Shown here piece after piece: positions 43,599 to 55,802 of a DNA stretch of 64,000 bases. Position numbers and translations under genes: made by a program. Each line of letters begins with the position of its first letter. Positions within the stretch are counted from its first letter, which is position 1. Under the pieces are notes generated by a model, which was not told the DNA's origin, searched no databases, and saw only the letters and a list, made by a program, of their open reading frames with translations. The DNA comes from Semisulcospira habei. Taxonomy: Eukaryota > Mollusca > Gastropoda > Semisulcospiridae. The DNA lies in assembly GCA_036245525.1 (NCBI GenBank), contig BTPG01000003.1:134197124-134261123 (forward strand). Reading direction: 5' to 3'.

Positions 43599-45923
43599 CG
43601 ACCGGCGAGGTAAAGAGCGGGTGTTTTAGAGACGCCATCCATCCGAAGAAGCGGGACACCAGTGCTCTCACTGTAAACATCAGGCGGGCGTACTCTGGCC
43701 GTACCTCCAACACCGTAACCCGCCCCACTGAGGCTGAACATCAAAACTCACGCCGCCACGGACAGCTAAATGTACCCGGGCATGGCGGTAAAAACGGGCA
43801 TCCCGGCCCAAGAGACCAAGGGCCTAAACACAGTCAGCGCCCTCAGCACGTAGCCAGTTCCAGTCTGACGCCCGATTCCGCCAGGAACAGGCTGTGACGA
43901 AAGTCTTCAGCCTGGCACCCCGATTCCACCAAGAGCAGACTTTTGCAAAAGACTCCAGTCAGCACGATCGGAACCATGCTGATGGCCTTCTGCGTATGGC
44001 GGTGCATCAAAGGCCGGGGCTGCTCCAGAACACAAGCCACAGCAGCCCGGCTATGATCCCACCTCAACACTCATGGGCGCCCCTTCCTACAGGGCAGGCA
44101 GTCGACCTGTGTACCTCGGACTCACAGCAGCCGAGGAGAACGGTCCTCCGCTCCTCGCCTAGCCAGAGAGAAAACAGAGACCCAACGGAGAACGGACACC
44201 GCTCCGCGGGGTAGCCAACCGAGACCAAGCCTCGCCTCAAGCAAAGCCAAGTAACAGCACAGATGGCCTCCAAGAAAAACAAGCCGCCCGCCCTTGTTAG
44301 GGCGAACAGACGCCGAACCAACAAAGACCAGGTGGAAGACTATACCGCCAGTCTCCCTCAGGCGCCACAACAGCAAACAAAGGCTACAAAGGTGACAAGA
44401 AGCCAACGGCCTCCGTTGTCCCCACCTTTTCAGCAAAGAGATCAGCCAGCGCAACCGTACTGGGAACAGGTGGGGGATTCACCCCCTCCCCCCAGGCGCC
44501 GCAACCAATTCAGCCAAGGGAACAACCAACGTGGGGGCTCCCGCCCCCGCAGCAAACAGCCCACCCACCACGACAGGTGACACCTTTCGAACGCCTGGCA
44601 CTTCAAGGAATGCCGGTACCGCCGAGGGGGCTGTTTCCCAAGTTCGACGAGCTCATGCGGAGAAGCTTGAGCCAGTTGAACCATGCCGCAGCCCCCGAAG
44701 AAGAAACACCACCGCCGGAATTAAGACAACTCTTCCAAAATGAACTCAACTCACTCAGCATGCAACAACACCAACACGAAGAAGAAGAGGAGACAGCCCC
44801 CGCCAAAGAGCCCCCAACACAAGAGCTCAACCAGCAGCCAGCCGCACAAGAGACTGCCTGCCCCCTACCAGAGACCCTACCGCCACCAGACTCCGAAGAC
44901 ACGACGAATTCCACAGAGTCTGTCTCCCCACCCTCCCCAGGGTCAGTCCACATCCCTGAACACCTACTAAAGAAACGGGCGTGGACCAAGAGAGAGAAGA
45001 AGATTCGTCTCAAGAAAATGGACGTCATCGACCTGGTACTGTTGCTACAGTCAGCAATACCAGTCATCGACGCAGTGAAGGGGGACGAGTACCACCGAGC
45101 ACTCGTCGCCACACGATGGCTAATAGACACTGGAGAACTCGCCGATCTCTGTCCATCCAAAACTACGAACAGCGGAAGCCAAGCAGTCAAAACACAACAA
45201 GACAGCAACTGCCAAGCGACAGTAACCACAGCAAACAAAGATACCGAAACCGCAACCACCACAGCGACCAACGACCGAGAGCGCCTCACGACACCACCAG
45301 CAACCCATGAGAGGGGATGCAACACTGACCTACCAAGGCAACAGAAGGCCAGGGCAGACGCCCCACCGACTGACACCACCAACACGGCCACCACGACCAC
45401 CCAGACCCCCGATGAAGCGAACAGGAATCACAACCCTCAACCACCGGCCAAGAGACAACAAACTACAACCCACCAACGCCACCGTCCACCAAAGAGATTC
45501 AGGACACAGCAACGCCCGGCACTACTTCCCACACCACCACCCCACCTCCGTCTACCACCACCACATCGCCACCCAGCCCGCCCAAGCACCAAGACCCAGA
45601 ATCCACTGGCCACCACCTCCACCACCCCGAATCCCCGCACCATGCCTCCACCAGCCACGGTTTCGCCGGCCACCACCACCCCCGCCACCACTCGTACAAG
45701 AACTTTTAGAGTGGCTGGCCTGTCAACACCCTCCAGCCTGGCACTAAAGCAACGGTCCCCCGGCCTCACCACCCGCCTCCTCCACCACCAACCACCCGGC
45801 CCTGGCAACACCATCAGCCACTGCGCGACGGGGCGACAGACAGTCAGCAAGACAGACCCCCTCCCCCCCCCTCCCCTGGCCCATCCCCCCTCAGACGAAA
45901 TCAGCGATAGCTGGAAGTCTTAG
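43599..45923 (+). mobile_element. second CR1-like ORF1: SGNH end and long Pro/Gln/Thr-rich region
   Basis: Begins right after the previous element's tail. FRDAIHPKKRDTSALTVNI is SGNH block V (DxxH), so the copy is truncated inside that domain. Then follow basic and Pro/Gln-rich stretches in several frames (44263-44580 MASKKNKPPALVRANRRR; frame change near 44450) and a 448-codon open stretch to 45923 with SLSQLNHAAAPEE, KKMDVIDLVLLLQS (a possible helical segment) and a long Pro/Thr/His-rich tail. The plus strand is C/A-rich throughout. The 448-codon frame opens on GTG, so it is the continuation of a longer frame, not an independent gene. Likely a nucleic-acid-binding ORF1. Confidence 0.6.
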
Positions 45924-46789
45924 TCCCTGTAAAAAATTGCACTTGCACTTGTGTACCTCTACCCCAACCCCCTAACTTGCCCCTACCCCCCCCCCCCCCC
46001 CCCCGCCCGCCGCCCCCACCCCCCTGGAGTGCCGCAGCTTAATGAGAGTGACTGTGCCGCCTTGTTTTCACTGCTTCAAAAGTTTAAACCACGCGCCGGA
46101 AATTAGGACACGCGTCCCTAGGTGATAGCCATTTCGACAGTGTATGAATATTAGTATGACACGCCCTTCTCATTTTGACAGCGTGTGTTTGAGTGGTGAT
46201 TTGCATAAGTTTCTTCTTCTTTGATAAAGTTCCACTGTGCGCGTTTTGTGGACCAATTATTGACCATAATTCCCAATCTGCTATTATCCTTTCCCGATTT
46301 AAATATACTTTTTTTTTCACTTAGCGATTTTTAAAAAATATTTATAGTTGCACCATTTTCTTAGACTTTAAATTCGTTGGTTTTTTCCCCCTTATTTTTA
46401 AGTCGTCAAAATATGTTTGTGTATTACGAACTTTGTCGTAGGTGAACCTGCATAGTTACTTTGACAAGTTACTTTTCATTTGTTTGTTTTTTACAGTTTC
46501 CGACTTTGTTATTTTTTGTTGACATAACCATGCAAGAAAACCGCAAACATTCTGCTGAACTAAGCGCGTAATAAACATTGTGATTCTCCGCCGTGTATTG
46601 TCTTACTGAGCGTTTTCTTTCAGCATGTTATAGATATTGACGTTAGTTTATTTTTTATTTATTTATTTATTTATTTATTTATTTTTTTTTTTTTTTTGGG
46701 GGGGGAATATTTTTGTGACCATATTTGTATTATATCTCTCGCTACATTTGCTTTGTTACCGACATGCATAATCGTAATTTATTATTGTA
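45924..46789. other. spacer between ORF1 and ORF2 of the second CR1-like copy
   Basis: A C tract at 45989-46012 and (TTTA)n/poly-T at 46650-46698. No gene. Confidence 0.5.
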
Positions 46790-47263
46790 TAGTTCCGAAA
46801 CGAACAGACGAACTAAGAATTGGTCATCTTAACCTATACCATCTAGTTAACAAGGTGCCAGATTTATCTGTGTTCCTAAACACGCCCTTACATTTCCATA
46901 TTTTTTGGTGTGTCCGAGTCAAGGCTTAAATGTTCAATAAGGGATAGCTCCATTTCTGTCCCAAACGTCTCAGTACTCCGCAGAGATGCCTCAAGCCCTC
47001 AACACACTGGACTAGCAGTACATAATTCAATACTTGGTAACATCAAACGGCGACAAGACTTAGAGTCAGCTCAAGTTGAAAGCTTGTGGGTAGAAGTGAA
47101 GACATCTAAATCACCCCCCGTCCTCATTGGCTTTATTTATAGAAATCCCGCAGCCAGCTGGGCCTGGTATGATGACTTCGTAACAATGATGGATAACGTA
47201 AATCAAAATAAAGCTGACGTTGTTCTTTTGGATGATTTTAATATCGATCTTTCTAAATCTTAA
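46790..47263 (+). mobile_element. second CR1-like ORF2: endonuclease fragment
   Basis: IGHLNLYHLVNKVPDLSVF, then after a frameshift near 46915 SVLRRDASSPQHTGLAV, ESLWVEVKTSKSPPVLIGFI, YRNPAASWAWYDDF and VVLLDDFNIDL. It matches 37136-37610 of the neighbouring element. The catalytic GDFN has become DDFN. Truncated at 47263, so RT and tail are absent. Confidence 0.85.
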
Positions 47264-47334
47264 AGGGTCCCATATGCGTGCATATGTGTTTGCAAGTATT
47301 TTTACAAAGTACATACGTGCATAATATGACAGTA

Positions 47335-48030
47335 GTCAGAGCAAGAACAAGAAAGGCAATGACCTTATGGTTCACGTGTATGACGAATCCACATTATACG
47401 TCTGACTTTTGTGACCTTGACTTCCCCAACAGGTCTCTGAAAATGTCTAAACATAAGTATAGGGCTGGATTTTGTACCAGTGAAACCTGAGTTTTCTCAC
47501 AATGCCTACATTTTCCACAAATTTGTCAACCCTCTGTGACCCTTGACCTCCTTGATTAAACTAGTATGCACAGAAAGGTGTTATCATCATGCCAAATTTT
47601 ATTGAAAAGTTTGCAAAAACTTTGATAAAAACTACAATTATACCAAAAAATAACTTTCGTCACCCTATTGCCAACCTTGAGCTTTCCGAGGGGTCATCGA
47701 AATTAAGGCCTTATCATGTGGTATCTCCATACCAAGTTTGAAGTTGAAAATTATACTTGAGAAAATACAGTTTTTGTCCAAATATGGCTATTTTTTACCC
47801 CTTTTTGGACTCCCCATGACCCGTGACTTTTGTGAGAGGACCAGTAAATTTGTACACATAGAAAGTTCTTACCATCAGGCATCTCCGTACCACATCTGGG
47901 TTTGAATTTGAAGGTAATATATGAGGAGAAACAAGTTGTGTCAAAATCTGGCCATTTTTGATCCTTTTCTGGACCTCCCCTATGACCCTGACCTTTGCAA
48001 GAGGAATAGAAGATTCTGGTGAACTGCGGG
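47335..48030 (+). repeat. family C repeat, truncated copy
   Basis: From 'aacaagaaaggcaatgacc' through repeated modules such as 'gtgaccttgacttcc', 'agtatgcacagaaaggtgttatcatcat', 'aaatttggtttgaag'. Modules of roughly 150-190 bp follow each other. Confidence 0.7.
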
Positions 48031-48250
48031 TTGTTTTTGCGTTGTTATTATTTTTTAAAATTAAAATCCATCCCTTTGGCAGATGGATTAGGCTGGATGA
48101 ATGACTGAACAGGTGCAAGGTTAATTGTACACAACCGTTGAACTGTCACAGCATGGTCCATGCATTTCTTGCCAATGCCTACTTAATTCAAGAAACTGGA
48201 CTGTCAAACTGAAGGAGTTAAGAGCAGTACAATTTCAACCAATAAATAAT

Positions 48251-48452
48251 TTAACCCCACGCCTACATTTTTAAAATTTTGGACGTGTTGCTAGCAACTG
48301 TACCAGCTGCAGGAGAAAGATGGACCATCATAATTCAAGGGTAGTGCCAGATGAGCTTGGCGCCTGAAGGCACCAAGCTCATCTGACACTACCCTTGAAT
48401 TATCATGGTCAGTCCATCTCCTGCTGTAGGGCGTTGGGGCCAAATGGGTTAA
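48251..48452. mobile_element. palindromic MITE, second subfamily
   Basis: TTAA at 48251 and 48449. The core 48320-48412 is a palindrome ('accatcataattcaagggtagtgcc' / reversed 'ggcaccaagctcatctgacac'). Flanks differ from the first subfamily (TTAACCCATTTGG-type right end). A decayed relative lies at 48505-48590. Confidence 0.8.
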
Positions 48453-48599
48453 GCATCATTCCTGCGAAGATACTTTCCACAACACTCAGAAATTTTGCCC
48501 TGAATTGGCCATGACGTTTCAAGGGTAGTGGCAGGCCTATAGCCATACAGGCACTACGCGTAGCTGCACTACCCATTAACTCCCATGGTCGACCCATCT

Positions 48600-49020
48600 T
48601 CTGAATGTGGTGCATTTGTGATTGGTTCCTGTGTGATAGCCAAAGTGAGCCTACGTGCTGATTGCAAGCCAGTGGTAGTCTAGACCGTCGTCTGTCTTTC
48701 ATCTGTGAAAACTTCAATGTTGGCAATGTCGCTGAGAATGCTCATGCCACAAACTTCAAACTTGACCAAAGGATACTTTCTAAATGCAGCTGAGTGATCA
48801 CTCGCTAACGTCAAGGTCTCAGAGGGTCACTAAATTGTTAAAGATATTGCCATATTTTGACAAGTGTTTTGTTTACTCACATACTGTTTTCAAGTTTTAG
48901 TTAAAGGCCAACCAGGTACAGAGGTATCTGATAATAAGACCATTGTATGTATAAGGACTTAAATTGGTGTTCTCTCTCAATAGTCGTCACAAGAGGTTGG
49001 CGAATGTTGGCAAAATGCCT
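48600..49020. repeat. diverged family C-like sequence
   Basis: Fragments such as 'aaacttcaaacttgaccaaaggatactttctaaa' and 'caaggtctcagagggtcac' resemble family C modules. No gene. Confidence 0.4.
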
Positions 49021-49027
49021 ATTTTTG

Positions 49028-50215
49028 GCTCACATGCGAAGCAAAAGTGAGTCTGTGTTTTGGGCCAGTGGTCGTCTTCCGTTGTCGGTCTGTCGTCCGT
49101 AGTAAACTTTTAACATGGACATTTTCTCAGAGGCTATTCAAGCCACAGTCTTCAAACGTGGCCCAAGGATACTTAGTGGCACGACCTTTCTAAATACACC
49201 AATTTGAGTGACCTCTCGCAAAGGTATTGACATGGGATCAGTCACATGGGATCAGGAAATAGGTAAAATATAGCTATATTTTGACATAATTTATTTTTTC
49301 TCAAATACTATTCATATCTTCAAGCCCAAAGTTACCTGATGGTAAGAGCTTTTTATGCATACTAATTTGGTTGCTCCTTCAGAAAGGTCAAGAGTCACAA
49401 GACCCCAGAAAATAGGTCCAAGTAGCTATATTGTGACAAAAGATGTTAGTTTTTTTCAAATACCATTCACAAATTCAACCCCAAACTTGCTACAGAGATA
49501 CCTGATGGTAAGACCTATCTATGCATACTAATTTGGATGAGCCCTCGGAAAGGTCAAGGGTCACAAGAGCAGGAAATAGGTCAAAATAGCCATATTTTGA
49601 CAAAAGATGTGTTTTCTGAGGTACTACATGCATTGTATTCACAACTTCAAACCCAAACTTGGTATAGAGATACCTGTTGGTAAGACCTTTCTGTGCATAC
49701 TAATTTAATTGTAAGGTCAAGGGTCACAAGAGCTCTGGAAATAGTCCCAAAATAGCCATAGTTTGATAAAAGATTGTGGTATTTTTCTCAAATACTATTC
49801 ACAGCTTCAAAGAGAAATTTGGTACAGAGATACCTGATGGTAAGACCTATCTCTGCGTACTAATTTGGATGACCCCTTAGAAAGGTCAAGGGTCACAAGA
49901 GGCCGACATTTTAAATTGTAGGTATTTACATTTTTGCAAATTTTTCAATCAAATTTGGCACAAAGGTAGCTGATGATAAGACCGTCCTATGCATACTAAT
50001 TTAGTCGACTCATCGCAAAGGTCAAGGGTCACGGGGTGGTGGGGGGGGGGAGGGGTTGGGGGGGGGGGGTGGACAGATGTGTAAAAAATGCTTACATTTT
50101 GAGAAAACATGGATTTCGTTGGTGCAGAAGCCAGCCCTTTACTTATTGTCACAAAGGTCACACATATGTAAATAGGTTATACACGTGAGCCACAATGGCT
50201 TTGCCTTTCTTGTTG
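49028..50215 (-). repeat. family C repeat, reversed copy
   Basis: Bounded by GGCTCACATGCGAAGCAAAA at one end and 'aatggctttgcctttcttgtt' at the other. Made of at least five diverged modules, each with 'ggtcaagggtcaca-gag', 'gatacctgatggtaagacct', 'tatgcatactaatttgg'. G tracts at 50035-50070. Confidence 0.8.
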
Positions 50216-50695
50216 GAAAAGAATTCCAATTTGAGAAATTTAGCGCAAAGGTAGATGTATTAATACCTTATACAAGTTAAGTTGCTTGACCACTGCCAAA
50301 GGTCAAGGGTTTCATCATCAGATATGTGGAACAAGAAAGACAAAGCCTTTATGGCTCCCGTGTATGTCCAATCTACATGTGTGACCATTGTGACAACAAG
50401 TAAAGGGATGGCTTCTGCACCAGCAAAATCTATGTATTCTAAAACACTAATCAGTTTTCACACATCTGTCAAACATCCGTGACCCTTGACCTTTGCGATG
50501 AGTCGATTAAATTAGTATACATAGGAAGGCCTTATCATCATCAGCTACCGTTGTGCCAAATTTGATTAAAAAGTTTGCAAAACTGTTGATAATAACACCA
50601 ATTCTATCAAAAATTGGCATTGTACACACATTTGCCAGCCTCTTGTGACCTTTGCCCTTTCCGAGGGATCATCCATTTAGTAAGCAGGTATCTCA

Positions 50696-52717
50696 GTATC
50701 TCAGTGGACACGCTGATCGACACATTTAACACTGCTGTAACCCAAACAGCCAGTGAAATCCTTTGCAAACACTGACAAGCAAAGAAACCTTGGGTTACAG
50801 CTGACACCTTTGTTCTATGTGACAAGCGTCGAGCATTAAAGAAAGAGAAATCAGTGGTAGAAGGAGCTAAACAATACAGGGAAATTAACCAGGATATCAA
50901 GAAAAACATGAAAAAAAGTAAAGAATAAGTGGATTGAAGATCAGTGTAAACACGTAGAAGAAAATCTGAACAAAAATAATGGCAAAACAGCATACCAGCT
51001 GGTGAAAGACCTGACCAGTGTAAAAGAAGGACGCTTCTCGATCATTCAAGATAGTGAAGGGAATTGTCTTACAGAAGACCAAGACATACGGAAGAGATGG
51101 ACAGAGTACTGCTTAGATTTGTACAACCACCGAGCTACAGGGGACACAGGCATACTTGTCAACCCACCCGTGACCAACAATGGCAACTATCCCATCCTCC
51201 GAGAAGAAGTAGAGGCCGCAGTGAAGTCGCTGAAAAAAGGGAAGGCAGCAGGAGCAGACAAAATCCCTGCAGAGCTAGTCCAAGAAGGGGGAGAAGACAT
51301 GATAAGCGCCTTACTAACAATCTGCAATAAGATCTGGCAGTCAGGGGATTGGCCCACACCATGGACCCAATCACTCATAATATCTCTCCCCCCAAAAAGG
51401 CAACTTACATCAATGCCAGAATTATCGCACGATCAGTCGTATATGCTACCCAAGCAAAGTCATGTTAAATATCCCATTGAACAGGCTGAAGCCACAGGCA
51501 GAGGAAATCATAGCTGAGGAACAGGCAGGCTTCAGACCAGGGCGCAGCACAACTGAGCAGATCTTCAACCTGAGAGTTCTATNTGAGAGGTACCTCCAAC
51601 ACCAGCAAGACCTTTATCATGTTTTTGTGGATTTTACGAAAGCGTTTGACAGGGTGTGGTATGCAGCCCTTTGGTCCACCATGAAGCTATACAACATCAA
51701 GGCCAACCTGATCAAAGTCATAGCAAACCTTTACAACAAGGCCACTAGCGCAGTCTGCTTCAACGGCAAAATAGGAAACTGGTTTAGGACTACAGTCGGA
51801 GTCAGACAAGGCTGCTTGCTCTCACCTACTCTTTTCAACATCTTCCTGGAAAGAATCATGACGGACGCTCTGAAAGATCGTGAAGCAACTGTTAGTATTG
51901 GAGGCAGAACAATCACGAACTTGGGCTTTGCGGATGACATTGATGGCCTTGCAGGAACAGCTGGTGGAAAAGCTGGATAGTACAGCCATTGCGTATGGGA
52001 TGGAAATCAGTGCAGAGAAGACCAAACTGATGACAAATAATACCAGTGGCATTGGCACGGACGTCATGATTGGAAGCCAAAAACTGGAAACAGTTAATAC
52101 ATTCAAATACTTAGGAGCCATTGTGACAGATGAGGGATCAAAACAAGAAATACTGTCCAGGATTGCGCAGACAGCAACAGCAATGACAAGATTGAAGACC
52201 ATATGGAAGGACAGAAACATCACACTCTGCTCTAAGATCAGACAGATGTGCTCCTTAGTCATCTCAGTGTTCTTGTATGCCTGCGAATCATGTACCCTCA
52301 CAGCAGACCTTGAAAGGAGGATACAAGCCACTGAAATGAGATGTTTTCAAATGCTGCTTGGCATTTCATACAGAGATCACATCACGAACGAGGAAGTGAG
52401 AAGCAGAATCAGGCAAGTCATCAGGCCCTATGAAGACCTATTAGCCGTTATGAAAAAAACGCAAACTGATCTGGTCTGGGCATGTCACGCGTTCAGCAGG
52501 GCTTGCCAAAACAATCCTGCAAGGCACTTTGCAAGGAGGACGAAGGAGAGGAAGACAGAGGAAAAGGTGGGAGGACAATATCTCAGAGTGGACAGGACTG
52601 AGGCTGGGCGATACGCTAAGAATGTTGGAGAACAGAGAGGAATGGAGGGCGCTGGTTGTCAAGTTATCAGTGGTGCTCCAACGGTCGGCAAGACTACGGG
52701 ATATAGATAGATAGATA
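50696..52717 (+). mobile_element. RTE-like retrotransposon, 5'-truncated, longest copy
   Basis: Encodes the linker, RT and C-terminus. KKGKAAGADKIPAELVQEGG, EEQAGFRPGRSTTEQIFNLR, FVDFTKAFDRVWYAAL (first Asp), VGVRQGCLLSPTLFNIF, LGFADDIDGLAGT (catalytic Asp pair), KYLGAIVTDEGSK, YRDHITNEEVRSR, RRRGRQRKRWEDNI and ARLRDIDR, then a GATAGATAGATAGAT tail. Frame changes near 50925, 51400, 51965 (short deletion after GLAGT) and 52465, plus an early stop near 50770, disable it. The endonuclease is missing. Flanked by ATCTCAGTA on both sides. The sequence has an N at 51583. Confidence 0.9.
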
Positions 52718-52811
52718 GATCTCAGTAGCAAGTTTGGTTTTGAAGTTGTGAATAGTATTTGAGAAAAAAACATCTTTTGTCAAAATATAGCTATTTTCAC
52801 CTATTTCATGA

Positions 52812-53225
52812 GCTACCTGTATAGCGCCTAACCTCAGATTAGAGCTCTAGGCGCTTAACAAAACTAATTGTACAAAAATAACTAATTACAAAAACGTAAT
52901 TTACAAAAAGTACTAGAAATACAACGCACTCTATAAACAAGCTATAAAGTCACCATTCAGAAATGCTACGGTTATGGACTCATACGCATTCATCGCACGC
53001 GCGCGCACACACACACACTACTTCTAATAGATATAGAGATGGCTTCAACATGATAGGTCTATGACATAGTCATTCGTAGCAGACAGGAAAAAGATGGGTC
53101 TTTGGGGCTTGTCTGAATGCCTCTCTCGAATCCACGTATCTCAGTTCGCGTGGGAGGTCATTCCAAACAACTGGGCTCTGGTACCTGAATGACCTCTCAC
53201 CGAACGACTTTGTTTTGACAAATTA
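52812..53225. repeat. insertion with TAGCGCCTA hairpin
   Basis: Starts 'gctacctgta' with AGCGCCTA...TAGGCGCT as hairpin arms (52823-52855). It contains a short CG/CA-rich stretch at 52999-53018 and ends near 'cgaacgactttgttttgacaa'. It interrupts family C sequence. A SINE or 3' retroelement end is likely but unproven. Confidence 0.5.
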
Positions 53226-53316
53226 GAAAGGTCTTCCCATCAGTTATCTCTGTTCCAAGTGGGTTTGAAGTTCTGAATAGTATATGAGAAAAAAATACAT
53301 TATGTCAAAATATAGC

Positions 53317-53690
53317 TGCCCCCACCCGGGTCTGTCCTTGGGGACTTGGTTGGGGTTAACTACTTTTTAGTTCACAGGGTCACCCTGGTCAGCCTAACAG
53401 GGTGGGTTTTCCCATCTATTCTGGGGCGTGTGTTTCTGTCTACCCTTGGTCCATTCGCCTGTATTTTTCTTTCTTAAACTCACTCTACTGTCTGTGCTGT
53501 GCATGTAGCTCTTGATATTGGATGTGTGTTGCTAAATGGCCTTAGGTTTCGTAGCGTATTAGACCGGCTGGCGACATACATTCAATATTTTTTTTTTTGT
53601 GTGTTTTTTTTTTCACAAGCAGTGCAGGCACGTCCTGAGAAAGTCTTGTTGCTGTCGGGACGTTGAGCAATGTACAACCAAATAAAATAT
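53317..53690 (+). repeat. family E, copy 3
   Basis: From 'cccacccgggtctgtccttgg' to 'gacgttgagcaatgtacaacca', inserted in family C. At 53545 the MITE site is unoccupied ('ggtttcgtagcgtattagacc'). Confidence 0.8.
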
Positions 53691-53935
53691 AGCTGTTTTT
53701 GACCTATTTCCTGATCCCCTGTGACCTTGACCTTTGTGAGAGGTCACTCAAATTGGTATGTTTAGAATGGTCTTGCTACAAAGTATCCTTAGGCCAAGTT
53801 TGAAGACAATGGCTTGAATACTCCCCGAGAAAATGCCGTTAAATGTTACCACGGACGACGTCGGACGAACGGACGACCACTAGCCCAGAACATAGACTCA
53901 CTTTAGCTTCGCATCTGAGGCAAAAATGCGTACAC

Positions 53936-54470
53936 ATTGACAAAACATGGATTTCAAAAGCACGAGCGTGTTGCCACATAGGTATTTATGTCAAGTTCAC
54001 AGGTTATCGTCCTTCAAAATCCAGCAAGCACACATACAATTTGCAGATATTTCCTGAATTATTGGACACATTAGGGAAAAGACAGAAACATTAACCTATT
54101 CAGCCCCAATGCCTTACAGCAGGAGATGGATCGACCATGATCATTCAGGGGTAGTGCCAGATGAGGGTCATGATTCCAGCTGAAGATATAAATGTTGTAT
54201 TTCGAGTCTCTTCTCAAACATTTTTGTTGTAATAACACATTTCTTCTCTTGGCTTGTACTGACTTTTATTGTCATGGGGATATGTTTGTGTGTGAAAATG
54301 TGAAAGACGGTACTTGGTAAATTGATTTCAAGTGAAAATGTGTATGCATGTGATGATTTATTCAATAGCGAGGACTTTCAGTTCTCTTCATTTGCCCCTT
54401 CACTTCCAGGGGGCGAAGTTTGTATTTCTGAATTCTTTAATTCAAGCCAAAGATGCCCACTCCTTCAATT
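53936..54470. other. mostly unrecognised, with a MITE half
   Basis: 54092-54165 is the left half of a second-subfamily MITE (TTAACCTATTCAGCCCC ... 'aggggtagtgccagatgag'), its palindrome lost. The remainder shows no gene. Confidence 0.5.
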
Positions 54471-54484
54471 AACATGGAAACAAA

Positions 54485-54565
54485 GTGGTCTCGGCAAGAG
54501 GCATAGATCCTCATGAGCCCCCGCGACCGCGGGGGCTCATGATGATCTATACCTCTTGCAGTTGG
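54485..54565. mobile_element. palindrome family H, copy 1
   Basis: 'gcaagaggcatagatcctcatgagccccc' faces its complement through CGCGACCGCG. Another copy is at 63725-63795, and variants at 27700 and 54785. Confidence 0.7.
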
Positions 54566-54769
54566 GTGGTGTTTAATTTTTCTCTGCAGTGAGGGGTTAC
54601 TTCTCTTGTGCTTGTAATCATTGATAATGTCAACTTTACTGATGGCTGCATGCACCATTTTTTTAATTTTACTTTTTAAAAATAAATAAATAAATAAAGA
54701 AGTGCACGGCTTGTGCACACACGTACGGTGTACTTCCATATTAACTGATGCTTTTAGTTGTACATGTTC

Positions 54770-55285
54770 AGGGGCGGATCCAGGGGCATGAGGATCTATG
54801 CCTCTTGGAGATTTGGAACGCGCGCACGCACGCACTAACACGCACACACACACATGACGCGCTTCAGGTGACCCGTGTACTTTGTATATCATGTAGCTAG
54901 GTAAAGTCAACCTGCTTTCACACAAATTAGAGCAAGACTGAAATCGTACCGTGAAGTTCTAGTTTTGTCACCATTTTCACCATGCCTATGAAGCGAAAGT
55001 GAAACTCGTATCACGTAAAATATAAAATAACGTAAACACTAAAACTTACGTCATGACAAATGACATTTGACAAATCAATGACGCGTATGTCCTGCACCCC
55101 TTATAGAACTCACTGACGCATTGGCAGAGCTGCGAGACTTTTTCAATAGGAGATAATTCAACATCAGAATCAGGTCAAAGACAAAAGGTAGAGACCATTG
55201 ACAGCGAGGACAGCTCTCATATAGAAGGGACTTTGTGGGTTATGGTTCATCCCATCTTGCTTTTTCTTTTTCCCTTTTTTTTTTC
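54770..55285 (+). repeat. family D, copy 3
   Basis: Matches 27740-28240 over about 450 bp with few changes; preceded by half of the family H palindrome ('gcatgaggatctatgcctcttgg'). Confidence 0.8.
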
Positions 55286-55329
55286 CAAAAGGGGCACACA
55301 GACAAGAAAACAATTCACTATCTGTCTTG

Positions 55330-55547
55330 TTAACCCTTTTAGCCCCGAGCCCCTACAACAGGAGATGGATTGACCATGATAATTTAAGGGTAGTGCCAGA
55401 TTAGCTTGGCGCCTGAAGGCGCCAAGCTAATCTGGCACTACCCTTGAATTATCACGGTCCATCCAACTGGTACTGGCAACTGGTACATAGTCATTAGGCA
55501 ACACCTCCAAAATGTGAGAAATGGGGCCTTGGGGCTGAAAGGGTTAA
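55330..55547. mobile_element. palindromic MITE, second subfamily, complete
   Basis: 218 bp, TTAA to TTAA. Ends TTAACCCTTTTAGCCCC and, reversed, TTAACCCTTTCAGCCCC (16/17 identical). Palindromic core 55366-55465. The CCCTTT terminal motif and TTAA are piggyBac-like. Confidence 0.88.
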
Positions 55548-55604
55548 ACTTGGCCGGATCTGGCAGAAGAACAAGATAGGTAATGAACAAGATGAGTATT
55601 TCAC

Positions 55605-55790
55605 CCCAAATCTACCTTATTGTTTGGAGCTCACATGCGTTTTTTTAATTTTTTTTTAAAGGAACTTTCAGATTTGTTAATATTTTTAAGCTTATCATTC
55701 TGATCCATTTCCCTCCTCTCTAAGCCAACCTCTGATCAACACACACGCCGGCGCACACAAATAAAGACGGACACACAGCGCTTTCCATAG
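55605..55790 (-). repeat. family A, reversed copy 3
   Basis: Reverse of 3920-4100: 'ctctaagccaacctctgatcaacacacacg', 'cacacaaataaagacggacacacagcgc'. Confidence 0.75.
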
Positions 55791-55802
55791 GTGTTGTTCT
55801 GA

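Larger units (their letters stand above)
50318..53935 (+). repeat. family C repeat, copy with three nested insertions
   Basis: Begins 'gaacaagaaagacaaagcc' and ends 'cggacgaccactagcccagaaca' / 'ctttagcttcgcat'. Family C sequence occupies 50318-50695, 52718-52811, 53226-53316 and 53691-53935. Between these lie an RTE-like element, a 52812-53225 repeat and a family E copy. Confidence 0.8.

Noticed and set aside
44603..45400. 265-codon minus-strand frame opposite the Pro/Thr-rich ORF1
   Set aside because: Val/Ser/Cys-rich shadow of a low-complexity sense frame; no domain.
44577..45923. Independent 448-codon gene
   Set aside because: It opens on GTG inside a longer frame that reads back into Pro/Gln-rich sequence, and lies between SGNH and endonuclease parts of a CR1-like element.
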